Program-made: the position numbers and the translations under genes
The notes under the pieces: generated by a model
The model's database searches: none
Told to the model about the DNA's origin: nothing
Seen by the model: the letters and a program-made list of their open reading frames with translations, nothing else
In this document: positions 41,664 through 49,602 of the stretch, piece by piece
Numbering within the stretch: the stretch's first letter is position 1
How the letters are laid out: each line of letters opens with the position of its first letter
Assembly: GCF_009467795.1 (NCBI RefSeq)
Contig: NZ_WIAX01000012.1
Location: 62,001 to 126,000, forward strand
Reading direction: 5' to 3'
DNA: 64,000 bases
Source of the DNA: Nesterenkonia halophila
Lineage (GTDB): Bacteria > Actinomycetota > Actinomycetes > Actinomycetales > Micrococcaceae

Positions 41664-41734
41664 GTGGCCCGCCGTCGGGCGGCGGGCGGAGGTTCGCATC
41701 GCGCCGCGGCGGGCCCGCGGTCAGTGCGGACCGA

Positions 41735-41995
41735 TCAGAGGGAGTTCACCTTCGCGGCCAGGCCGGCCTTGCGGTTGGCGGCCTGGTTCTTGTGGATGAC
41801 GCGCTTGGAGGCGGCCTTGTCCAGCTTGCGGGCCGCGACGCGCTGCGCGGCGAGCGCCGTGTCCTTGTCGCCGGCGGAGACGGCCTTCCGGACCTTCTTG
41901 ATCGAGGTCTTCAGGTCCGACTTGACGGCCTGGTTGCGCTGGCGGGCCTTCTCGTTGGTGAGGACGCGCTTCTTCTGAGACTTGATGTTAGCCAC
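41735..41995 (-). CDS. rpsT: Ribosomal protein S20
   Basis: 86-residue primary 16S-binding protein. [19 protein letters not shown] is the conserved start, and the rest is basic and helical ([21 protein letters not shown]). It sits between holA and lepA, as usual. It has a long, structured leader (see 42107-42165) and its own terminator. Confidence 0.97.
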   Translation of the reverse strand: MANIKSQKKRVLTNEKARQRNQAVKSDLKTSIKKVRKAVSAGDKDTALAAQRVAARKLDKAASKRVIHKNQAANRKAGLAAKVNSL

Positions 41996-42106
41996 GTGAT
42001 GTCTTCCTGTCTGGGGTTCACTGCGTACGTGAGGGCTGCATCCCTGCGTGGCGGCAGAAGACAGACTGAGTGGCGTGGGGGGCCATGGCGATCACGCGGC
42101 TCGTCA

Positions 42107-42165
42107 GGCAGAGGGACCTCGAACCGCGCAGAGGGATCTCTGCCGCAGGGGGTGCCGGCCCATGA
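42107..42165 (-). promoter_or_regulatory. Structured leader of rpsT
   Basis: On the minus strand GCAGAG can pair with either of two CTCTGC copies (hairpin 42128-42143, or a longer one reaching 42107), followed upstream by GGCCC-ATGAC-GGGCC (42151-42165). Alternative pairing suggests a regulatory leader, perhaps autogenous control by S20. Confidence 0.4.
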
Positions 42166-42188
42166 CGGGCCGTGAGCACTGCGTCGCC

Positions 42189-42194
42189 ATGTTA
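42189..42194 (-). promoter_or_regulatory. Candidate -10 box of rpsT
   Basis: TAACAT on the minus strand, about 190 bases before the rpsT ATG. Confidence 0.4.
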
Positions 42195-42243
42195 CCAGAG
42201 ACCGGACGGTAGGACCCGGCGGGCGGCGGGGAGGCGCTCCGAG

Positions 42244-43257
42244 TCAGCGCCCCACGCCGGCGGCGACGACGGCCAGCGCATGCTCGACGGCATACTCCGG
42301 AGTGCGCGAGGCCCCCTTCGCCTCGGCGTCGGCCCGGGCGATCGCCTCCACCGCCGCTCCGGCCCGTGCGGACTGCCAGCGGCGCGCGGTGTCCTGCGCC
42401 TGGCGCAGCTGCCAGGGCGCGGCGCCCAGCGTGGAGGCCAGCGCGTCGGGGCTGCCGCGATGGTCGACCAGCGCGGCGATCTGCCGCCCCTTGCGGGCCA
42501 GCGCGGCGGTGACCGCGATGGGCGAGACGCCGGTGGAGATGGCGTGGCGGTAGAGGCGCACGGCGTCGGCGCCGCGTCCCTCGAAGGCGGCGTCGGCGAC
42601 TTTGAAGGCCGTGGCCTCGACGCGCCCGCCGTGGTACCGGTCGACGTGCTCCTCGGTGACCTCGCCGTCGATGTCCCGGATGAGCTGACGGCACGCCCCG
42701 CCGAGATCGGAGAGCGAGGAGCCGGCCGCGGCGACCAGCGCGCGGGCGGCGTCGGGCTGGATCTCCCGTCCGGCGGCGCGGAACTCGCGGCGCAGGAAGT
42801 CCAGCTTGTCGGCGTCGGTCTTCGCCGCCGAGCAGTCGACGACGACGGCGCGCTTCGCCAGGACATCCAGGAGCTTCTTGCCCCGGTTTCCACCGGTGTG
42901 GCGGAAGACCAGCGTGACGTCGTCGGCGACCTCGTCGAGGTAGGACAGCGCCTCCTGCAGAAAGGCGTCCGAGGTCTGGGCCAGATCCTCGGCGAGGATG
43001 AGGCGGGCCTCGCCGAACAGCGAGGGCGAGGCCAGCGTGGCCAGCGCGCCGGAGGCCGCGGAGCTGACGTCCAGCCGGGTGTACTCCAGATCCGGGTGCT
43101 GGACGCGCAGCTGCTCCTTGACGCGGTCCGTCGCCCGGGTCGCCGCGTAGTCCTCGGGCCCCTTGAGCAGCATCAGCGGCGCCGGCTCGACGGTGCGGAA
43201 GTCGACGCCGGCGGAGCCGGAGGATCGGCGGGAGGACCCGCGCTGCGCTGCTGCCAT
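42244..43257 (-). CDS. holA: DNA polymerase III delta subunit
   Basis: Clamp-loader subunit that opens the beta clamp. The 337-residue protein has the delta-type N-terminal domain (MLLKGPEDYAATRATDRVKEQLR), a DVSSAASGALATLASPSLFGEARLIL segment with the clamp-contact region, and the C-terminal collar (ALARKGRQIAALVDHR). No P-loop, as expected. The ATG at 43257 (MAAAQRGSS) follows a TAGGAT box by seven bases. It precedes rpsT, as in many Gram-positives. Confidence 0.92.
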   Translation of the reverse strand: MAAAQRGSSRRSSGSAGVDFRTVEPAPLMLLKGPEDYAATRATDRVKEQLRVQHPDLEYTRLDVSSAASGALATLASPSLFGEARLILAEDLAQTSDAFLQEALSYLDEVADDVTLVFRHTGGNRGKKLLDVLAKRAVVVDCSAAKTDADKLDFLRREFRAAGREIQPDAARALVAAAGSSLSDLGGACRQLIRDIDGEVTEEHVDRYHGGRVEATAFKVADAAFEGRGADAVRLYRHAISTGVSPIAVTAALARKGRQIAALVDHRGSPDALASTLGAAPWQLRQAQDTARRWQSARAGAAVEAIARADAEAKGASRTPEYAVEHALAVVAAGVGR

Positions 43258-43264
43258 GCTCCCC

Positions 43265-43270
43265 ATCCTA
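43265..43270 (-). promoter_or_regulatory. Candidate -10 box of holA (leaderless)
   Basis: TAGGAT on the minus strand, seven bases before the holA ATG. Confidence 0.5.
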
Positions 43271-43310
43271 CGAGGAACCTCCCGCGCCGGTCCTGCCGCC
43301 CTCCCCCGCG

Positions 43311-43374
43311 GCGATGACTCGGCGGCAACTGTGGGAATGCATCGGCGTTCCCGCACTTTCCGCCGAGTCATCGC
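43311..43374. repeat. Palindromic repeat, copy 1 (also a likely terminator)
   Basis: 30-base arms around ATCG; 26 of 30 pairs plus two wobble pairs. The left arm reads GCGATGACTCGGCGGC, then AACTGTGGGAATGC. It lies between the MaoC gene stop and holA start on the minus strand. The first 28 bases from GATGACTC match copy 2 (52722 on) at 23 positions. Confidence 0.8.
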
Positions 43375-43429
43375 TCCGGCACACGGCACACGGCACACGC
43401 CGCAAGCCGCGGGCTGCGGAGCGCGGGCG

Positions 43430-44404
43430 TCAGTCGTGCTCGGGCAGCTGCAGCTCGCCGTGGAAGTGCCGACGACGGCGGCGCGCGTCCCAGCCGGTGA
43501 TCCGCGTCCGCCCGGCGCCCAGGTCCTCGGCGGCGACGGCGACCTGCGCCGGCAGCCGGATCGGCGCCTCGAAGGTGATGCGCCAGCGGTGCCCGGCCTC
43601 CTGCGGCTCGCGCCCCTCGAGCATCTTCGCGGCGGCGTGCATCCCGTGGGCGATGGCGCTCGGCATGCCCAGCGCCTTCGCGGTGAGCGCCGAGAGATGG
43701 ATCGGATTGCAGTCCCCCGAGACGGCCGCCCAGGAGCGCCCGGCATCGGCGCCGAACCTCCACGACGCCGTCCGCGGCGGCAGGGCGACGGCGTCGCCGT
43801 CCCGCCGGCCCGATTCCTCGGACGATCCGGCCGCCGGCTCGTCCGGCAGCCGCAGCCCGCGGGCGAGGTAGGTCGAGGTCCCGGTCCAGAGCACGTCCTG
43901 CTCCGCCGGAGCCGCGGGATCGGCCTGCTCCCGCAGCACCTCGGTGACGATGTCGACCTGCACACCCCGTCGGTGCTCGCGCAGATTCTCCGCCCGTGCA
44001 CGGATCTGCAGCGGCTGCTCGACGCCGATCGGCCGCCGATGCTCGACGGCGTTGGACAGGTGGACCAGCCCCATCAGCGGCAGCGGGAACCGACGGTCGG
44101 CCATCAGCGCCACCTGCACCGGGAAGCCCAGCACGTGGACCAGCGCCGAGGGCAGCGACCAGCGGTGCACGCCGTCGAAGGCCTCGCCGCCGACGAGCCG
44201 CCGGTAGGCCTCCGTCGTCGCCGTCGTCGCCCCGGCGGAGCGGGCCGCGAGCGCCTGGTCGGGCAGTGCACCCACTTCGCCGGAGCCGCGCACCGCCCGG
44301 CCGGCGGCGTCGGCGGCGGCGCGGGCATAGAGGCCGGCCAGCGACGGCATCTCGATCCGGCGGAGGTCGGCGACGACGGGTGCCGGTGAGAACGTCTCGG
44401 ACAT
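43430..44404 (-). CDS. MaoC-type (R)-enoyl-CoA/ACP hydratase
   Basis: Double hot-dog dehydratase of 324 residues. The C-terminal hot-dog carries the hydratase-2 motif SGDCNPIHLSALTAKALGMP then SAIAHGMHA with the catalytic Asp/His. The N-terminal half is a degenerate hot-dog. Relatives include mycobacterial HtdX, encoded beside fabG4 and fadA2, the same neighbourhood as here. ATG 44404 with GAGGAGG upstream, 11 bases after the fabG stop. Likely hydrates enoyl-CoA in the beta-oxidation set. Confidence 0.9.
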   Translation of the reverse strand: MSETFSPAPVVADLRRIEMPSLAGLYARAAADAAGRAVRGSGEVGALPDQALAARSAGATTATTEAYRRLVGGEAFDGVHRWSLPSALVHVLGFPVQVALMADRRFPLPLMGLVHLSNAVEHRRPIGVEQPLQIRARAENLREHRRGVQVDIVTEVLREQADPAAPAEQDVLWTGTSTYLARGLRLPDEPAAGSSEESGRRDGDAVALPPRTASWRFGADAGRSWAAVSGDCNPIHLSALTAKALGMPSAIAHGMHAAAKMLEGREPQEAGHRWRITFEAPIRLPAQVAVAAEDLGAGRTRITGWDARRRRRHFHGELQLPEHD

Positions 44405-44415
44405 CGGGGACCTCC

Positions 44416-45801
44416 TCAGGCGCCGATCAGGTTCTGGCCGCAGACGCGCAGCGTCATCCCGCTGGTGCCGCCGGCGGCCGGCGAGGCCAGGAAGGCCACC
44501 GTCTCTGCGACGTCCTCGGGCAGCCCGCCCTGGCTGAGCGAATTCAGCCGACGGGCGACTTCGCGGGCGACCATCGGCATCTTCGCGGTCATCTCGGTCT
44601 CGATGAAGCCCGGGGCCACCGCGTTGATCGTGCCGTGCCGGGACTCGAGCTCGGGCGCCGAGGCGGCGACCATGCCCATCACGCCGGCCTTCGAGGCCGC
44701 ATAGTTGGTCTGCCCTCGATTGCCCGCGATCCCCGAGGTCGAGGCCAGCGAGACGATCCGCGGCGCGTGCGAGAACAGCTCGGAGGCCAGCAGGCGACGA
44801 TTGATGCGCAGCTGGGCCTCGAGGTTCACCGCGATCACCGAGCTCCACCGCGAGGCGTCCATGTGGGCCAGCAGCTTGTCCCGAGTGATGCCGGCGTTGT
44901 GGATCACGACGTCGAGCCGGCCGTGCCGCTGCTCGGCATGCTCGAGGATCCGGTCGCCGGCGTCCTCGGCGGTGATGTCCAGCTGCAGCGCCGTGCCGCC
45001 GACCTCGTTCGCCACGGCCGCCAGAGCCTCGCCGGCGGCCGGGACGTCGACGGCGATCACCTGTGCGCCGTCGCGGCGCAGGGTGCGGGCGATGGCCGCC
45101 CCGATCCCCCGGGCCGCGCCGGTGACGACGGCGACCTGGCCGGCCAGCGGGCGGTCCCAGTCCTCGGGCAGCGTGCCGTTGACGCTGTCCACGGAGAGGA
45201 ACTGCCCGGAGACGAAGGCCGAGCGCCCGGAGAGCAGGAAGCGCAGCACTCCGGCCACGCCCGGCGCCGCCGCGTCCAGCGACTCCTGCAGCACCACGCC
45301 GTTGGCCGTGGCTCCGGCGCGCATCTCGCGGCCGAGCGAGCGGGTCAGTCCTTCGACGGCGCGGCGGGCCGCGCGCACCGAGGGGTCGCGCGCGTCCTGG
45401 GGATCGCGCAGCACGGTGATCACCCGGCCCGACGGAGCGATCTGCCGCTGGACGTCGGCCAGGCGCAGCACCGTCTCCTGCAGGTCCCCCGGCGCCGAGA
45501 CGGCGTCGAAGCAGGCCACGACGCCGGACAGCCGCTCCTCGTCGCCGATGTGCCGGCGCACGTCCAGCCCCCAGCGCAGCAGCAGCTGGGCGATGTCCTC
45601 GGCGCCGGAGGTCTCGCCGAGCACCAGCACCGGGCCGTCGGCGAGCGCCGCCCCCGGCGTGTGCCGGCGCAGCGGCGCCGGACGCGGCAGGCCCAGCGCG
45701 CGGCCGATGCGCCGGCCGAGCTCCGTGTTGACCAGGGCGGTGTAGGTGTCGGTCGGCCGCGGCTGCGCCGCCGGCCGAGACTGCGGGCTCCGCTGGATCA
45801 T
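44416..45801 (-). CDS. Two-domain 3-oxoacyl reductase / 3-hydroxyacyl-CoA dehydrogenase (FabG4 type)
   Basis: High-molecular-weight FabG of 461 residues. Residues ~1-205 form a degenerate Rossmann domain (VLVLGETSGAEDIAQLLLRWG, no active site). Residues ~218-461 are an active SDR: VVTGAARGIGAA, NAGITRDKL, Ser in SLASTSGIAG, and YAASK, then the NAVAPGFIETEMT loop. This matches mycobacterial FabG4, an NADH-dependent acyl-CoA-acting enzyme. It is 14 bases from the ORF for thiolase upstream and 11 from the MaoC gene. In this locus it probably runs as the 3-hydroxyacyl-CoA dehydrogenase. Confidence 0.92.
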   Translation of the reverse strand: MIQRSPQSRPAAQPRPTDTYTALVNTELGRRIGRALGLPRPAPLRRHTPGAALADGPVLVLGETSGAEDIAQLLLRWGLDVRRHIGDEERLSGVVACFDAVSAPGDLQETVLRLADVQRQIAPSGRVITVLRDPQDARDPSVRAARRAVEGLTRSLGREMRAGATANGVVLQESLDAAAPGVAGVLRFLLSGRSAFVSGQFLSVDSVNGTLPEDWDRPLAGQVAVVTGAARGIGAAIARTLRRDGAQVIAVDVPAAGEALAAVANEVGGTALQLDITAEDAGDRILEHAEQRHGRLDVVIHNAGITRDKLLAHMDASRWSSVIAVNLEAQLRINRRLLASELFSHAPRIVSLASTSGIAGNRGQTNYAASKAGVMGMVAASAPELESRHGTINAVAPGFIETEMTAKMPMVAREVARRLNSLSQGGLPEDVAETVAFLASPAAGGTSGMTLRVCGQNLIGA

Positions 45802-45808
45802 CGTCGGC

Positions 45809-47104
45809 TCACCGTCCTTCCAGGATCGCGGTGATGCCCTGGCCGCCGGCGGCGCAGACCGAGATGAAGCCCAGCTTCCCCGGCTTGCCGTGCAGCCGCT
45901 TGGCCAGCGAGGCCACGATGCGCCCGCCGGTGGCCGCGAACGGGTGGCCGGCGGCCAGCGACGAGCCGTCGACGTTGAGCCGGCTGCGGTCGATGCGGCC
46001 CAGCGCGCCGTCGAGGCCGAGGTGCTCGCGGCAGTACTCCGCGTCCTCCCAGGCCTTCATCTGGGCCAGCACTGTGGAGGCGAAGGCCTCGTGGATCTCG
46101 ACGTACTCGAAGTCGTCGAAGGTCAGCCCGTGGCGGGTGAGCATCCGCGCGGCCGCCCGCGTGGGCGCCATGAGCAGCCCCTCGGCGCCGTCGACGAAGT
46201 CGGTGGCGGCGAGCTCGTGGTCGACGAAGGTCGCCAGCTGCGGCAGGTCGCGGGACTCGGCGAACTCCTCGCTGCCCAGCAGCACCGTCGCCGCGCCGTC
46301 GGTCAGCGCGGTGGAGTTCGCCGCCGTCATCGTCGCCTCCTCGCCGAGGTCCCTGCCGAAGACCGGCGAGAGCGTCGCGAGCTTCTCCAGCGTCGAGTCG
46401 GGGCGCAGATTGTCGTCCTTCGCGACGCGACGGAACGGGGTGACGAGGTCGTCGAAGAATCCGCGGTCCCAGGCGGCGGCCAGGTTCTGGTGGCTGGCCA
46501 GGGCCAGCTCGTCCTGCTCGGTCCGGGTGATCCCCCACTGGTGGGCGGTGACGGCCATGTGCTCGCCCATCGACATGCCGGTGCGCGGCTCGTCCACGCC
46601 CGGCGCCTGCGGGGCGAGGTGGCCCGGACGGATCCTCGCCAGCGCCTTGAGCCGCTGGCCGGCGGTCTTGGCCCGGTTGGCCTCCATCAGGATGCCGCGC
46701 AGCGCGTCGCTGACCACCAGCGGCGCGTCGGAGATCGAGTCCACTCCCCCGCCGACGGCCGAGTCTATGCGGCCCAGCCGGATCTTGTCGGCCAGCGATC
46801 CGATGGCCTCCATGCCGGTGGCGCAGGCCATCTGCACGTCGTGGGCGGGGGTCCGCGGATCCAGCGGGGTGCCCAGCAGCGACTCGCGGACGAGGTTGAA
46901 GTTCTTCGGGTGCTTCAGCACCGCCCCGCCGGCGACGGCGCCGAGCTGCTCGCCCTGCAGGGCGAAGCGGGCGACGAGCCCGTTCAGCGCCGAGGTCAGC
47001 ATGTCCTGGGTGGACGCGCCCGCATACGCCTTATGGGCGCGGGCGAAGGGGATCCGATTGCCCCCGATGATCACGGCGTCTCGGGGGGCGTCGACGGTGT
47101 GCAT
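45809..47104 (-). CDS. fadA: Acetyl-CoA C-acyltransferase (thiolase)
   Basis: Thiolase of 431 residues. Nucleophilic Cys in VQMACATGMEA; HEAFAS; HPFAATGGR; and the second Cys in CAAGGQG. VIIGGNRIPFARAHKAY is the family start. Similar to mycobacterial FadA2-type thiolases and the trifunctional-beta lineage. The ATG at 47104 (MHTVDAPRDAV) has AGAGGAGAG upstream; the frame extends further without support. First gene of the fadA-fabG-maoC operon, divergent from the acyl-CoA oxidase-like gene over a shared operator. Confidence 0.94.
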   Translation of the reverse strand: MHTVDAPRDAVIIGGNRIPFARAHKAYAGASTQDMLTSALNGLVARFALQGEQLGAVAGGAVLKHPKNFNLVRESLLGTPLDPRTPAHDVQMACATGMEAIGSLADKIRLGRIDSAVGGGVDSISDAPLVVSDALRGILMEANRAKTAGQRLKALARIRPGHLAPQAPGVDEPRTGMSMGEHMAVTAHQWGITRTEQDELALASHQNLAAAWDRGFFDDLVTPFRRVAKDDNLRPDSTLEKLATLSPVFGRDLGEEATMTAANSTALTDGAATVLLGSEEFAESRDLPQLATFVDHELAATDFVDGAEGLLMAPTRAAARMLTRHGLTFDDFEYVEIHEAFASTVLAQMKAWEDAEYCREHLGLDGALGRIDRSRLNVDGSSLAAGHPFAATGGRIVASLAKRLHGKPGKLGFISVCAAGGQGITAILEGR

Positions 47105-47160
47105 GCGGCACTCTCCTCTGGCTCGGGGGGGGGTGGCGAGCAGTCGGGACATGGATTTAT

Positions 47161-47172
47161 TACTGATCAGTA
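47161..47172. promoter_or_regulatory. Perfect palindrome TACTGATCAGTA in the divergent fad promoter
   Basis: 12-bp perfect palindrome within an AT-rich patch (47151-47181) between fadA and the acyl-CoA oxidase-like gene. TetR-family regulators of fatty-acid genes bind such short palindromes; assignment is inference and no regulator gene is adjacent. Confidence 0.6.
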
Positions 47173-47181
47173 TCTTAGACT
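47172..47181. promoter_or_regulatory. Back-to-back -10 boxes of the divergent fad genes
   Basis: Minus strand TAAGAT (47177-47172) for fadA and plus strand TAGACT (47176-47181) for the oxidase gene, both touching or abutting the palindrome. Confidence 0.45.
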
Positions 47182-47356
47182 ACCTGTGGTGACTGTCACT
47201 GTCACCCGGACACCCGCCGGCGTCGACCGCCCGCGGCCCGGGGCGCGGGCAGGACGCCGTCGCCCGCCCTGGTCAGCCCCTCCGGCGATCGGCCGCACGG
47301 GGCGTGGACCAGGCCGAGGACCGGCCCGCCGGATCAGCACATCAGAGGAGCGCACC

Positions 47357-49468
47357 ATGAGCCAGACCGCCCGCCCGACCGCCGCCCGCGATGCCGCCGC
47401 AGGCACTGCCGGCGCTGCAGGCGCCGCACGCACCGCCGACACCGCCGACGACGCCGGAAGCCGCCCCGCTCCGGACGGCGCCGTGCTGCAGGAGCTGCTG
47501 CTGGGACGCTGGGCCGAGACCCGCCGCGAGGCCCGCGCCGTCGCCGCCGACCCGCGGTTCCACCGCGTCGGGGGGCTGTCCACCGCCGAGCACCGCGAGC
47601 GCGTCTTCGCCCAGCTCGCCGGACTCGTCGAGGAGGGTGCGGTCCAGCGTGCCTTCCCGCGCGAGTACGGCGGCCAGGACGCCCACGGGGCGAACATCGC
47701 CGCCTTCGAGGAGCTCGTCGTCGCCGATCCCTCGCTGCAGATCAAGGCCGGGGTGCAGTGGGGGCTCTTCGGCGCGGCAGTGATGCACCTGGGCACCGAG
47801 GAGCACCACCGGCGCCTGCTGCCGCCCATCGTCGACCTGCGGGTCCCTGGGGCCTTCGCGATGACCGAGATCGGCCACGGCTCCGACGTCGCCTCCATCG
47901 GCACCACCGCCGAGTACGACCCGGAGTCCGAGGAGTTCGTCCTGCACACGCCGTTCACCGGCGCCACCAAGCGATACCTGGGCAACGCCGCCGTCCACGG
48001 CCGCGACGCGGTGGTCTTCGCGCAGCTGATCACGAACGGCGTGAACCACGGGGTGCACTGCTTCTACTGTCGGATCCGCGAGGACGACGGCTCGGCGCGC
48101 GAGGGGGTCACCATCTCCGACGACGGCGAGAAGGGCGGGCTGAACGGCGTCGACAACGGCCGGCTGAGCTTCGACCGCGTCCGGGTGCCGCGCGTCGACC
48201 TGCTGGACCGCTACGGCGCCGTCGCCGCCGACGGCACCTACAGCTCCCCCATCGAGAGTCCGGGCCGGCGCTTCTTCACCATGCTGGGCACGCTGGTGCA
48301 GGGCCGTGTCTCGCTGACCGGCGCCTCCATCGCCGCCTCGAAGATCGCGCTGCAGGGCGCGATCACCTACGGCGAGCAGCGGCGGCAGTTCCACGCCTCC
48401 TCCACCACGGAGGAGGAGGTGCTGATGGACTACCAGCTGCATCAGCGGCGGCTGATCCCGAAGCTGGCCACCACAGTGGCCGCCGGGTTCGCCCATGAGA
48501 AGCTGCTGACCAAGCTCGACGACGTCTTCTCCGGCGCCGACGACTCCGACGAGAACCGCCAGGAGCTGGAGACGCTGGCCGCCGCGCTGAAGCCGACGGC
48601 GACCTGGCACGCGCTGGACACTCTGCAGGAGGCCCGCGAGGCCTGCGGCGGCGCCGGTTTCATGGCCGAGAACCGCTTCGCGACGCTGCGCGCCGACCTC
48701 GACGTCTATGCGACCTTCGAGGGCGACAACAATGTGCTGCTGCAGCTGGTGGCCAAACGGCTGCTCAGCGACTACGCCGCCGAGTTCCGCCAGGCCGACG
48801 TCGGGGCCCTCTCGCGCTATGTGGTCTCCCAGGCGCAGTCGACGGTGCTGCACCGCTTCGGTCTGCGCCGGGCGCTGCAGAACGTGCAGGACACCGGCGA
48901 CGAGCGGCGCAGCGCCAACTGGTTCAAGCAGACCGAGGTGCAGCGCAGCCTGCTCTCCGACCGAGTGCGGCAGATGGTCGCCGACGTCGCCTCCGCGCTG
49001 CGCAGCACCGCCAAGCTCGGACCGGCGGAGAAGGCCGAGGCGTTCAACGAGCACCAGCACGAGATCATCGCCGCCGCGTCCGCGCACGCCGACCTGCTGC
49101 TCTGGGAGTCCTTCACCGAGGTGCTGGAGACTGTCGAGCACGAGGACACCCGGACGGTGCTGACCTGGCTGCGCGACATCCATGCGCTGTCGACGATCGA
49201 GCAGCACCTGGACTGGCATCTGCTCCACGGGCGGATCTCCGCCCAGCGGGCGCGGACGCTGACGCCGTATCTCAACCGGCTGCTGGCGCGGGTGCGCCCC
49301 TACGCGCGGCAGATCGCCGAGTCCTTCGGCTACACCGCCGACCACCTGCGCATGGAGGTCGCCTCCGGCGCCGAGGCCGAGCGGCAGGCCGAGGCGGCCG
49401 AGTACCACCGCCGCCGGCGCGCCTCCGGGGACGCTCCGGTCGACGAGAAGACGCTGCGTCGGCGCTGA
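47357..49468 (+). CDS. Acyl-CoA oxidase/dehydrogenase family protein
   Basis: Flavoprotein for the first beta-oxidation step. 703 residues, longer than ordinary acyl-CoA dehydrogenases (~390-610) and close to the acyl-CoA oxidase family. Segments: FAMTEIGHGSDVASIGTTAEYD (FAD/substrate), CGGAGFMAENRF, DVYATFEGDNNVLLQLVAKRLL, then an ACOX-like C-terminal helical domain. The ATG at 47357 has AGAGGAG; an in-frame GTG at 47189 placed seven bases after a -10 box could add 56 residues. Ala-rich N-terminal tail. Whether it uses oxygen or an electron-transfer flavoprotein is not decided here. Confidence 0.88.
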   Translation: MSQTARPTAARDAAAGTAGAAGAARTADTADDAGSRPAPDGAVLQELLLGRWAETRREARAVAADPRFHRVGGLSTAEHRERVFAQLAGLVEEGAVQRAFPREYGGQDAHGANIAAFEELVVADPSLQIKAGVQWGLFGAAVMHLGTEEHHRRLLPPIVDLRVPGAFAMTEIGHGSDVASIGTTAEYDPESEEFVLHTPFTGATKRYLGNAAVHGRDAVVFAQLITNGVNHGVHCFYCRIREDDGSAREGVTISDDGEKGGLNGVDNGRLSFDRVRVPRVDLLDRYGAVAADGTYSSPIESPGRRFFTMLGTLVQGRVSLTGASIAASKIALQGAITYGEQRRQFHASSTTEEEVLMDYQLHQRRLIPKLATTVAAGFAHEKLLTKLDDVFSGADDSDENRQELETLAAALKPTATWHALDTLQEAREACGGAGFMAENRFATLRADLDVYATFEGDNNVLLQLVAKRLLSDYAAEFRQADVGALSRYVVSQAQSTVLHRFGLRRALQNVQDTGDERRSANWFKQTEVQRSLLSDRVRQMVADVASALRSTAKLGPAEKAEAFNEHQHEIIAAASAHADLLLWESFTEVLETVEHEDTRTVLTWLRDIHALSTIEQHLDWHLLHGRISAQRARTLTPYLNRLLARVRPYARQIAESFGYTADHLRMEVASGAEAERQAEAAEYHRRRRASGDAPVDEKTLRRR

Positions 49469-49505
49469 CCGGCCGAGTCGCGGCCGGCGGCCGGCTCCCC
49501 GGGGC

Positions 49506-49550
49506 GGGGGCCCGCCGCCGGCCCGGACTCCTGGTCCGCGGCGGGACCCC
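49506..49550 (+). terminator. Terminator of the acyl-CoA oxidase-like gene
   Basis: GGGGGCCCGCCGC (49506-49518) pairs with GCGGCGGGACCCC (49538-49550), one mismatch, plus an inner GGAC/GTCC stem. Confidence 0.65.
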
Positions 49551-49555
49551 GGTCC

Positions 49556-49561
49556 TATCCT
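49556..49561 (+). promoter_or_regulatory. Candidate -10 box of the small Cys-motif gene
   Basis: TATCCT, giving a leader of about 35 bases before the ATG at 49603. Confidence 0.35.
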
Positions 49562-49602
49562 GAGGACGAGGACGACGAACGTTCCCCGGTGGTGAGAGCC
49601 CG

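Noticed and set aside
42107-42143. Possible tRNA: GGTTCGA with GGCAGAG and CTCTGCC flanks on the minus strand
   Set aside because: Only ~38 bases separate the would-be acceptor halves. The T-arm does not pair and no D- or anticodon arm fits. Treated as leader structure.
47189-47356. In-frame GTG upstream extension of the acyl-CoA oxidase-like gene
   Set aside because: The ATG at 47357 has a strong AGAGGAG site, and the 56 upstream codons are Arg/Pro-rich and unlike the family. Leaderless initiation there remains only a possibility.
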